The notes under the pieces are model-generated. The model was not told the DNA's origin. It worked only from the letters and a program-made list of their open reading frames with translations, and searched no databases. Source: Populus alba (Eukaryota > Streptophyta > Magnoliopsida > Malpighiales > Salicaceae). From it: a stretch of 64,000 nucleotides of DNA. The stretch spans positions 9,424,001-9,488,000 of the forward strand of contig NC_133296.1 in NCBI RefSeq assembly GCF_005239225.2, written 5' to 3'. Shown here piece by piece: positions 45,429-55,769 of the stretch. Both the position numbers and the translations under genes were made by a program. Numbering within the stretch: position 1 is the stretch's first letter; each line of letters starts with the position of its first letter.

Positions 45429-45947
45429 AAAGTTGTTAATTCCGTTCCGTTTCGACCGAAATGCCCGGAACATCTTGTACCATTTTAAAAAACGAAACAA
45501 AATGGAACAAGTTTCGCCTCGCTTAAAATCTCGGTCTGATCCGGAATTTCTGGTCAAATTGTGGCCGGAACGTTATGGTCAAATCCATTTTCATTTCCAT
45601 TTGGGTTAAAGACACTGAGTCAAAGTCAAAGACTCAAAATTAAACCCGGTTGATTTTCATTAACTGCACAGTACACTTACAAGGCTACACCCACACTCTT
45701 TTTCTCAGAAGTCTAAAGTAAAATTTGCTAAACCAAATCCCTAATTTCTCTTCCTCCTCGCAGACTCAAGTTCCCGACCAAAACAATTACAATCAACAAC
45801 TTTCTTTCAGTTTCACAAACTCCCCCTCCAATCTGTCGTCTTCTCCAGTTCTCTGTTGCTATCATGCTCTTCCATGCGGCAGTAAGCCAATAACTACACT
45901 GCTGCTGACTTCTCGATCGAAGCAGCTCAATCAACAAAAAAGAGAAG
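45429..45947. other. Unassigned 519-bp block, not retrotransposon-like
   Basis: I found no copy elsewhere in the window. It starts with a CCGTTCCGTTTCGACCG-like stretch and holds an imperfect inverted repeat, CTTGTACCATTTT at 45474-45486 and AAAATGGAACAAG at 45499-45511. Its right half is CT-rich, resembling a plant 5' UTR or first exon. A plus-strand frame (45725-45964) is Ser/Gln-rich without a known domain and runs into the neighbouring LTR. It may be a captured gene piece or a small DNA transposon. Confidence 0.45.
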
Positions 45948-46891
45948 TGATGCGAACCTTGTGATCACGTGGTCACGCAACCCAAAATCAAGATTGAGAT
46001 CTGATCTCGGAAAGCCGAAATAGGTCTGATATGAGTGCGACAGAATGGAAACCTGCCCCAAGGCACCAACACTATTGGAATGAGTAGAATGACGCCACGA
46101 AGCCAGTTAATCTTCGATAAGTTAGATTCAGTTCGTTCAAGAACTGAAGAATGCAAGAATCACTCTCACACGTTAAAACTGAAAATTTCAAAATAATGAT
46201 CATCAAAGCTGCCGAAATTGTGGCTTACATGAGTTTAAATAGTTCTTGAAAAGTTAACCCTAATGGACCCCTTATGTCAACTTATATGAGGTCCACTAAA
46301 AACTGGCCCAAACCCCTAAACTGAAAAGCCCATAACCTGATCCAAACAAGCCTTGGACCCTAGCTCAAAACAAAGTTTTAATTAAGCCCAAACATTAAAG
46401 AAAATAATAAAAATAACTAATCTGTCATTAAATACCACCAGCCCTTCTTTCCTTGTGTAGCTAGGATGAATAAGGAATCCTTATAAGAAAAGGATTTTGA
46501 AGCATTAATGAATCACTGCCACACTTGTAGATTATATTGCAGCTCATTAAAGATCCTTGTGGAACTAGGAAATTCCCAAAGCCAGCTGCCAAATCCTTGT
46601 AGGAAAAGAATCCTAACCAAATAGGAAGTCCACAAGTCAAATGGAAGTAAATAACAAAATTCGTACAGCCTCCGTTGACCAGTATTTCGGTTCCTTCCCG
46701 AACTCCGATTGACCTGAATTTTTAACCCAAGGTAGTAAGATATGTTTGGAGAGTCCACATAAAATATTATCCCGATACAATGGTCAGATTGAGAATTATG
46801 ATTGTTGCCGTAAACCTGGACTGTTGCGCTTTTTACGCCAAAATCCAAATCTGACCTTACTTGGGTCGTATCACATGGCTGAACCGTATCA
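45948..46891 (-). repeat. A3 LTR, full length, 944 bp
   Basis: On the minus strand it runs from TGATACGGTTCAGCCATGTG to AAGGTTCGCATCA. The flanks AGAAG and GCTCA do not match, and no primer site follows. It is therefore a solo LTR whose site was rearranged, or one end of a recombined element. The left flank is unassigned DNA and the right flank is LINE. Confidence 0.85.
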
Positions 46892-47345
46892 GCTCATATC
46901 TGAACCTGACCAAAAAAAGGATCTCATAATTTGCTCAACATTTTTCACTACTTCCCCAGGTAATAGGAATAGAGATGCCCAATAGACTTGGATGGAGAAT
47001 AAGACTGAGTTAATTAGTTGTACTCGCCCTGTGAAAGAGAGTGTTCTGCAGGTCCAATGTCGTACTTTAGCGGTAATTCGATCCACGAGGCCCTTACAAT
47101 TAATAGCCTTTAGTCTGGACGAGATAAGAGGCACTCCTAAATATTTCATAGGAAGCTCCCCCTCTCTAAACCCAAGAATACTAATAATCTGTTCCCTCTC
47201 AGCACCTAACGGACCGCTCAAGAAGATGTCACTTTTGTTTGGATTTGGATATAGACCTGATAGAACTTGAAACTCTGTGAGTACATTTTTTATCATACGA
47301 ATTGAATGTACATCCCCTTTGCTGAATATAATGTCCATGTAACAA
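46892..47345 (-). pseudogene. LINE ORF2 reverse transcriptase, C-terminal part
   Basis: The minus-strand frame is open for about 150 codons. It begins just after the palm box (IIFSKGD), continues through LSGLYPNPNKSDIFLSG, PMKYLGVPLIS and RTLSFTGRVQLINS, and ends SGSDMS where the A3 LTR starts. It overlaps the parts seen in the 16-kb and 34-kb LINEs, which are the same family. Only one Asp of the palm Asp-Asp is seen. Confidence 0.85.
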
Positions 47346-47467
47346 CAGGCTTCATAATTAATTCCACATTCAGATTAGATTTACTAGTCTATTTTTTATT
47401 TCTTTAAAAAAAGATTTTCTAAAACACCAACTCATTAGCGACCTGCTTCACTGCAACATAGACTCGT
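47346..47467. other. Short unassigned spacer
   Basis: This is 122 bp of AT-rich sequence between the LINE and an A2-type LTR. It may be decayed LINE sequence; nothing else is supported. Confidence 0.4.
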
Positions 47468-48221
47468 TGATACGATCCAGGCAAGGTCAAATTTGGATTT
47501 TGATGTAAAATGTGCAACTATCTAGTTTTATGGAAATAGTCATAATTCTCAATACTACCATTAAATTGGGCTGAAATTTTACGTGGAGGCTCTTGACATG
47601 TTTGCCTACCTTGGGTTAAAATATCATGTCAATCGGAGGTCGGCAAGGCATCCAAACACAAGTCAATAGAGGTTGTGCGAGTTTTGTTATTTACTTCCTT
47701 TTGACTTGTGGACTTCTTATTTGGCTAGGATTCTTTTTCTAAAAGGATGTGGTAGCTTATTTTGGAAGTCTCCTAATTCTACAAAGATCTTTAATGGGCT
47801 GCAACATAATTTCCAAGTATGGAAAGGATTCATAAATGTTTTAGAATCCTTTTCTTACAAGGATTCCTTATTCATCCTAGCTACAAAAAGTAAAAAAGAT
47901 TTCAGAACTAATTCGACCTTCAGATTTGATTCTCCTAGCTTATATGGGACTTCTAAAGGGCAACAAATATGATCTTATCATATTTAGGATTTTAAATTCA
48001 GATTTATTTTTATTATTATTATTTTCTTCTTAGTTTTTGGTTTATTTATATTATTTGGGTTTAATTGTAAGTGGGCATCATATAAGTCCACAAAAGGGGT
48101 CCATTAGGGTTTTTTTTAGTTTGGAGTCACTATAAATAAGGGCATGACTAGAGATATGTAAGGAGAGATAATTCAGATTAATAAAACTTCTTGTTTGCCA
48201 CACTTTGTGTGTGTGTGTGTG
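47468..48221 (+). repeat. A2-type LTR, 3'-truncated at a GT run
   Basis: It starts TGATACGATCCAGGCAAGG and follows the A2 LTR to CACACTTTGTGTGTGTGTGT at 48221. U5 is missing and pol of family D begins. Confidence 0.82.
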
Positions 48222-50254
48222 TTCATTGATGATATACTAGTTTACTCGAATTCTTAGTTTGGATTTGATGAATCGGGTTTTCCAACCATACCTGCATAAG
48301 TTTGTGGTGGTATTCATTGATGATATACTAGTGTACTCGAATTCTTTCGAGGAGCATAAAGAACACTTGAGACAAACCTTACAAACCTTGAGAGATCACC
48401 AGCTATATGCAAAACTGAGTAAATGTGAATTTTGGCTGAAGAGAGTGACGTTTCTGGGACATGTCATTTCAGCCGAAGGTGTTTTTGTTGACCCCCAAAA
48501 AGTCAAAGCAGTCTTGAAATGGGAAAGACCGACTTTGGTCACCGAAATACGTAGCTTCATAGGACTTGCAGGATACTATCGGAGATTTATCGAAGGTTTT
48601 TCCCTGATTGCAACCCCTTTGACCCAGCTAACTAGGAAGGATAAGAAATGGGAGTGGTTGGAAGAATGTGAGAAAAACTTCCAAGAATTGAAGAGGAGGC
48701 TCACCATTGCTCCAGTGTTAACCCTTCCCTTAGGGACCGAGGGTTTTGTGGTATATAGTGATGCCTTGGGGAAGGGATTGGGGTGTGTTTTGATGCAACA
48801 TGGGAAGGTGATCGCCTATGCATCAAGGCAATTAAAGACTCATGAGGTGAACTACTCGGTGCACGACCTAGAATTGGCTGCTGTAGTATTTGCCTTGAGG
48901 ATATGGAGACACTATTTGTATGGGTCTCGAACCCAAATTTTTACTGATCATAAGAGCCTGAAGTATCTGATGTCGCAAAAGGAGTTGAACATGCGACAAA
49001 GAAGGTGGATAGAACTCATTAAGGATTATGATTGCACCATAGAATACCACCCGGGGAAAGCAAACGTGGTGGCAGATGCCCTCAGTCGCAAAAATAAAGC
49101 CTTTTTGGGAAGGTTAACAGTGGGAAAGGAGCGGCAATTGGTGGAATTGAAAGAGATGGGTGCAGATTTGGGAATTAATGCAGGAGGTGGGTTAGTAGCC
49201 CAACTATTGGTGCGACCAACGTATCGGGAACAAATACTACATGCCCAATGCCGGGACAAGGAGGGATCCAAGATTAGGAAAAATGTAGAGGCCGAGGTAG
49301 AAACAAAATTTCGGGTAGCGAATGATGGATCCTTGATGATGGGATGGCAATTGTATGTGCCTAATGATGAAACAATCAAACGAATGGTTCTACAAGAAGC
49401 ACATGAGTCCAAGTTCTCCATACATCCTGGCAGCACTAAGATGTATCGAGACCTGAAACACCTCTATTGGTGGCCTAATATGAAAAGGGAAATAACTGAG
49501 TATGTGTCTAAGTGTGGGATATGTCAACAAGTCAAGGTTGAACACCAAAGGCCTGCGGGTCCATTACAACCATTACAAATTCCAGAATGGAAGTGGGAGA
49601 TGATCACCATGGATTTTGTGTCAGGATTTCCCAAGGGAGGAAAGGAAATGACGCGATATGGGTCATCGTAGATCGGTTGACGAAATTTGCACTATTCTTG
49701 CCTATAAAGATGATCGACTCGGTGGACAAGCTTGCCAAGATCTACATAAATGAGGTGGTATTGCTCCATGGGATTCTGGTGTCCATTGTATTGGATCGAG
49801 ATCCCATGTTCACCTCTCGACTTTGGTCGAGCATACAACATGCCTTGGGGACAAGATTAGACATGAGCATTGCGTTTCACCTTCAAACGGATGGCCAATC
49901 AGAAAGAGTCATCCAAGTCTTGGAAGACCTATTACGGGCATGTGTGCTAGAATTTGGAGGAAACTGGGAGGAACACATGGCATTGGTGGAGTTCACGTAT
50001 AACAATAGTCACCAAGCCACAATAGGGATGGCCCCATATAAAGCCTTGTATGGTAGGAGATGCCGCTTCATTGGACCCTTCAAAATCTTATAGCAGGTAG
50101 GGCCCAGTAACCTACAAAGTGGACTTGCCCCCACAGTTAGCCAAGGTCTATGATGTGTTCCATGTCTCCTTGTTAAGGAAGGCTGACGTGGACCCCACTC
50201 GAATTCTACCCCAAGTTCCAATAGAAGTAAAGGAAGATGACTTAGTTTTCACTG
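48222..50254 (+). pseudogene. pol: Tekay/Del-like Ty3/gypsy pol (family D), truncated
   Basis: The frame is open from within RT to 49668. It has RT palm [12 protein letters not shown] (48300-48336), the RT thumb, RNase H ([37 protein letters not shown]) and the integrase zinc region ([10 protein letters not shown] to CGICQQV). A frameshift near 49668 separates the integrase core. There the second Asp (DRDPMF) and the Glu (QTDGQSERV) are kept but FHPQ reads FHLQ. Near 50065 about 100 codons are missing between ALYGRRCR and FIGPFKIL, followed by TAG. The frame resumes through VFHVSLLRKADVDP until element C starts at 50255. The left end carries a 34-bp duplication of RT sequence. Confidence 0.9.
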
Positions 50255-50559
50255 CCGATTTCTTGATCGCAGCGACACAGTTTTCGCTACCGATTTCTGG
50301 ATCGACAGCCACACAGTTTTTGCTGCCGATTTCTTGATCGGCAACGACGCAGTTTCTGCTATCGATTTTTGGATCGGCAGTGACATAGTTTTCGTTGTCG
50401 AGGCAAAAATCGGTAGCGATGAAGTTTTTGCTGCCGATTTCTTGATCGGCAGCGACATAGAGGTGAAAGGGAGGGGTAAAACCAGTTTTAGATAGACCAA
50501 GAAAAGGATAAGAACATATCTCAACCAACCCCAAACAACCCACCTCATTTAATAGGGAG

Positions 50560-50567
50560 TATAAATA
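50560..50567 (+). promoter_or_regulatory. Candidate TATA box of element C
   Basis: AGTATAAATACAAGG followed by a GA-rich stretch is conserved in all three C copies (minus strand at 41459-41466 and 15838-15845). It suggests transcription runs from here through the satellite arrays. No start site can be seen directly. Confidence 0.45.
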
Positions 50568-51306
50568 CAAGGAAGAGAGAGAGAGAGAGAGGATGACCCA
50601 TCCTTTTCCCAAAGCTGTCTCCAGCAGCTGCATGTCGTTCTTTCCCTCTTCTTTCCCAACAGAAACCTAAACCAAACCAAAAGAGAGTGCCTTGTGAACG
50701 TGTGAGGGAAAGATGAGACCTTGAGAGAAGATTTGACAGTTGCCTAGAAGGAGGAAGAGCCAGCAGCTAGAAAACGTGAGAGGAAGAAGAAGGAGGAGAA
50801 CCAGCAGGAGAAGAGAAAGAATAGTGTCAAACCTTCCTCAAACTTATTTAGATTTGAAAGGTATGGGTCAGAGTTTCCTCTTCTTCTTAAGACCCAAAAC
50901 CGAAAATGAAGAAGAAGACCCTAAGAAAAAATTGACCTAAGACCTAAGCTAGCTATGAAGGAAACTGAAATTAACTAAGAGGATAAGGAAACAGAAATGA
51001 AATGAGGCCAAATTCCCAGAACATCTAACAAAGAAAAGTGAATAAAATGGAAATAACAAATTATGGTAGAGAGTTGGCCTTAACTATAAGGTTGGCCAGC
51101 ATGCATGTGTGTGTGTTCTACTAGAAGTATTAAAGGATTATGTGTTGAAATTAATGTTTTGAATGTGTGTGTCCTGCTGGAAATTGTTGAAAGAGTATAT
51201 TCTAAAATTGATGATTTCAATGTGTGTGTTCTGCTGGAACTTAGTGACAACTAATATGCTGGAATTATTACAGCATGTGAGGTGTGTGTTCTTGCCAAAA
51301 TGTGAG

Positions 51307-51990
51307 TTCAGCAGCGAAATTGTGATTCGCTGCCGATGTTGTGTCTTCTGCAGTGAATTAACATTCGTTGCCGAATCGTGTGTTCTGCAGCGAATTTGTG
51401 ATTCGCTGCTGAAGCTGTGTCGTTCACAGCGAATTAACATTCGCTGCCAAATGACGTGTTCTATAGCGAATTTGTGGTTCGCTGACGAAACTGAGTTTCT
51501 GCAGCAAATTAACATTCACTGCCGAAACTGAGTTGTATGCAGTGAAATTGTGAATCGCTGCTGATGTTGTGTCGTTTGCAGTGAATTAACATTCACTGCC
51601 GAATCGTGTGTTCTGCAGTGAAATGGTGATTCACTGCCGAATGATGTGTTCTGCAGCGAATTTGTGGTTCACTGACAAAACTGAGTTTCGACAACAAATT
51701 AACATTCGCTACCAAAACTGGGTCGGCTGCAACAAATTAACATTCGCTGCCGAATTGGGTGTTCAGCAGCAAAATTATGATTCGCTGCCGAAACTATGTC
51801 GGCTGCAGCGAATAACATTCGCTGCCGAAATTAAGTTGTTTGCAGCGAACCAATTTTCGCTGTCGAATCAACAACCTACAGTGAACCAGTTTTCGCTGAT
51901 GAATTGGCTGCTTGCAGAACCAGCTTCGCTGCTGAATTGGCAGCCTACAGGGAACCAGTTTTCGCTGCCAATTTCTACAATATGCCCCCT
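51307..51990. repeat. GCAGCGAAT tandem array in C copy 3
   Basis: These are degenerate units of roughly 40 bp alternating GCAGCGAATTTGTGATTCGC and GAATTAACATTCGCTGCCGA. The position corresponds to the 76-bp array of C2, but the array is more diverged. Confidence 0.8.
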
Positions 51991-52309
51991 AGGCTGAAAT
52001 GACTTATATGCTAGTAACAATTTCATGGTATGATAATGTAAAATGTGGGAAACTTGAATGTGAACATATGAACTCTTAAAATAAGTGTGGTGACGAATGT
52101 GATTCGAAGATACCTATGTACTAATTTGTGACCATTGATGTTTTAGGTGGTGCAGCCGGGATTGGATCATCGTCAAGACTAGAACAACCCTCAGGTGGAG
52201 CAGGTAGGTGACTTGCACCTTTCTTTTTCATACGTTGAATAATAAAATGCTTTATCATGAATGTTACCATATTTTGTTAGAACATATATTAGATTGTCGA
52301 ACGCTTAAA

Positions 52310-53470
52310 CGTTGACAAATGGATGATTAGCTTTGGCTAATGGCATCCAAATGGATGACCGGGACAAATGAATGATTAGCTTCGTCTAATGGCATTCGAA
52401 TGGATGGATGGGAAAAATGATTGATTAGTTTCGGCTAATGGCATCCGACTAGATGACTGGGATGAAAGATTGATTAGCTTCAGCTAATGGCATCCGAGTG
52501 GATGACCGGGACAACGATTGATTAGCTTTGGCTAACGGTATCCAAATGGATGACCGGGATAAATGGATGATTAGCTTCAGCTAATGGCATCCGAATGGAT
52601 GGCCGGGACAAAAGATTGATTAGCTTTGGCTAATGGCATCCGAGTGGATGACAGGGATGAACAATTGATTAGCTTTGACTAATGACATCCAAATGGATGA
52701 CCGGGATAAATGAATGATTAGCTTCGGCTAATGGCATCTGAATGGATGGCCGGGACAAATGATTGATTAGCTTTGGCTAATGGCATCCGACTGGATGACC
52801 GGGATGAAAGATTGATTAGCTTCAGCTAATGGCATCCGAGTGGATAACTGGGACGAACGATTGATTAGCTTTGGCTAATGGCATCCAAATGGATGACCGG
52901 GATAAATGGATGATTAGCTTCAGCTAATGGCATCCAAATGGATGACCGGGATAAATGGATGATTAGCTTCAGCTAATGGCATCCGAATGGATGGCCGGGA
53001 CTAAAGATTGATTAGCTTTGGCTAATGGCATCCGAGTGGATGACCGGGATGAACAATTGATTAGCTTTGACTAATGGTATCCAAATGGATGATCGGGATA
53101 AATAAATGATTAGCTTCGGCTAATGGCATCCGAATGGATGGCCGGGACAAATGATTGATTAGCTTCGGCTAATGGCATCCGACTGGATGACCGGGACGAA
53201 AGATTGATTAACTTCGGCTAATGGCATCTGAGTGCATGATCGGGATGAACGATTGATTAGTTTTGGCTAATGGCATCCAAATGGATGACCGGGACAAATG
53301 GATGGACAGCTTCAGCTAATGGCATCCGAATGGATGGCCGGGATGAAAGATTGATTAGCTTCGGCTAATGGCATCCGAGTGGATGACCAGGATGAATGAT
53401 TGATTAGCTTTGCCTAATGACATCCAAAATGGATGACTGGGGTGAGTGAACGGTTAACCTCAGCAAATGA
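52310..53470. repeat. 49-bp tandem array in C copy 3, about 23 units
   Basis: The unit contains GATTGATTAGCTTCGGCTAA, TGGCATCCGAATGGATG and GCCGGGAC. It is the reverse complement of the 38.7-kb array. Alternating variants (CTTCGGC/CTTTGGC, ATGGATGG/GTGGATGA) recur every two to four units, suggesting higher-order duplication. Confidence 0.9.
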
Positions 53471-54078
53471 TACCTTAAGAGGATAACCAAGTTTAAGATT
53501 ATGGTTGGTTGCAAGAATTGGTGTATCTATATGTACTACACGTTGTTTATACCAAGTACATGAAGAAACTATGAATGTTAATGCTTCATTTAACTACTAG
53601 ACCGTTTAATATCATTATTATTATTATTATTATTATTAAGTAATTGCACTCTCTTAAATGTTTTTGTGCTGCAGCAAGGGACATTACACCAACGAAATGT
53701 CTAGGAAACCTAATGCATGGGGACCTACTTTTGCAAGGAATCATGTAGATGCATTCTAAATCACAATGTATTTTGTATGAACCAATGTACTGAATGTATA
53801 ATTTTTATTAGATCCTTTTGTTTAAATTCATAATGGCTATTAGTATGACAGGAATGCAAACTCATGTCTATGTATGTATATTTTTAATATGAACTTCTAA
53901 TCATGCAACTATAAGATTATGTGTTTATGTAAGATTCACTTTTAAATGAAATGTTGATTGTATGGATTGTATTTTGATGATGTGAGGGATCAGGTTCGTC
54001 AATTACGGAACCATGTGTGTCAAGTATATATATAAAAAAATTATTGTTGTTTTGGGCTTGAAAAGCCGGGTTGTTACA

Positions 54079-54219
54079 GTTGAAATTGTATGTGGAGCTC
54101 TTGACATGTGGTCCTACCTTGGGTTAAACTTCCAGGTCAATCGGAGTTTGGGAAGGCATTGCAATACAGGTCAACAGAGGCTGTACAAATTTTGTTATTT
54201 AGTTCCTTTTGACTTGTGG
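54079..54219 (+). repeat. A2/A3-type LTR fragment
   Basis: 141 bp of LTR U3 (from TTGAAATTGTATGTGGAG to GACTTGTGG) lie between element C and an inverted A3 LTR. Confidence 0.75.
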
Positions 54220-54690
54220 TGATGCAAACCTCGTGATTACGTGGTCACGCAACCTACAATCAAGATTGAGATCTGATCCCAAAAAGCCGCAATAAGTTTG
54301 ATAGGAGTGTGACATAATGGAAACCTGCCCCAAGGCACCAACACTATTGGAATGAGTAGAATGATGCCACAAATCCAGTTAATCTTCAATAAGTCAAATT
54401 CAGTTCGTTTAACAACTGAAGAATGCAAGCATTACTATCACACGTTAAAACTGAAAAATCTAGAAGTAATAATCATCAAAGCTGCTGAAATTTAGGTTAT
54501 GTATGTTTAAATAGTTCTTAAAAGTTACCCTAATAGATCTACCCTTATGGGCTGAACTGACCCCCATACAAAACTAACCCAAAAACCCTAAATTGAAAAG
54601 CCCATAACCTGATCCAAACAAGCCTTGGACCCTAGCTCAAAACAAATTTTAATTAAGCCCAAACATAAAAGAAAATAATAAAAATAACTA
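54220..54690 (-). repeat. A3 LTR, U3 missing
   Basis: The minus-strand end GTTTGCATCA lies at 54220. The sequence follows the A3 LTR to AAAATAATAAAAATAACTA and then stops at A2 leader sequence. Confidence 0.8.
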
Positions 54691-55155
54691 AGTCGAACGA
54701 TAACTGAGATTTTAGCTCAATTAGACATCATTTACTTTAGATTCCAGATTTAGACTTAACTCATCGTTAATGAGTCTATTTTGCGTCAACTTTTAAAATT
54801 CATTTTCTTTCTGTTGTTTTTGTTTCTTTCAATATATATATATGTTGATATTGTGTGTGTGTGTGTTTGTTCCATCATTTTTCATATTTCGTTTCTGTTT
54901 TTATTCGAGTCTTCAGTTTCGTTCATATTTCTAATAGATTCACTTGCTACTATCGAGACTATCATCGCGTTTTTTGTTTTGCTTGTTTTATGTTTTTTCA
55001 TTGCTTCTTGAGTCTTATATATGTATTTGGATTGCATTGGTTCTATTTGGTGTTGGTTTCAGTTCCGCAAGAATCGCAAAAAGGTGAGACGAGAGGTGTG
55101 AGCATGTAAGGATATTAAGAGTGTTTGAGTGTAACACAAACAACGTGAGGATATT
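54691..55155 (+). other. A2-type leader fragment
   Basis: It matches the inverted leader at 33844-34154 and 35480-35660, including TCGAGTCTTCAGTTTCG and GAGTGTTTGAG. AT and GT microsatellites occur near 54832-54868. No gene was seen. Confidence 0.7.
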
Positions 55156-55769
55156 TGATACAATCCAGGCAATGAGAAAACAATTAAATTCAAATTCTGA
55201 TGTAAAATGCACAACAATCTAGTTTCATAGTAATAGTTATAATTCTCAATCCCACTGTTGGATCGGACTAAACATTTATGTAGTCTCCAAATATATTTTC
55301 CTATCTTTGGTTAAAATTTCAGCGCAATCATAGTTCAAGAAGACATCACAATACTAATCAACAACGATGTGGTAACTTGTTTTGAAAATCTTCTATCTGT
55401 ACAAGGATGTTTAATGGGCTAAAACATAGTTTTCAAATGTGGCAAGGATTCATAAATGTTTCAGAATTCTTTTCTTACAAGGATTCCTTATTCATCCTTC
55501 CTACAACAAGAAAAAAATATTTCAGAATTAATTCTACCTCATATTCATTATCCTAGCTTATATGAAACATCTAAAGGGCAATAAATCTAATTCTATCATA
55601 TTTAGGATATTAAATTCAGATTTATTATTGTTATTGTTATTTTCTTCTTAGTTTATGTTTTATTTATATTATTGTGTCACACTCCTATCAGACCTATTTC
55701 GACTTTCTAGGATCAGACCTCAATCTTGATTGTGGGTTGTGTGACCACGTGATCATGAGGTTCACATCA
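55156..55769 (+). repeat. Chimeric A LTR: A2 U3 joined to U5 end, central deletion
   Basis: It starts TGATACAATCCAGGCAATG and follows A2 to about 55671. It then jumps to GTGTCACACTCCTATCAGAC and the end GGTTCACATCA at 55769. The leader follows directly, but ten bases that include most of the primer site are gone. Confidence 0.78.

Larger units (their letters stand above)
50255..54078 (+). mobile_element. Element C copy 3, inverted relative to C1 and C2, truncated at left
   Basis: On the plus strand it has the 36-bp array remnant (50255-50460), a TATAAATA box at 50560-50567, the conserved unique block, a 34-bp-type region, a GCAGCGAAT array (51307-51990), the expanded 49-bp array (52310-53470), an ATT microsatellite and the terminus GCCGGGTTGTTACA at 54078. 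The outer end with GTTTACA is missing. It lies between D pol and an A2-type LTR piece. Confidence 0.78.

Noticed and set aside
48259..48261. A methionine start for D pol at this point
   Set aside because: The codon is TTG within RT; the frame is a 5'-truncated fragment, not a gene start.
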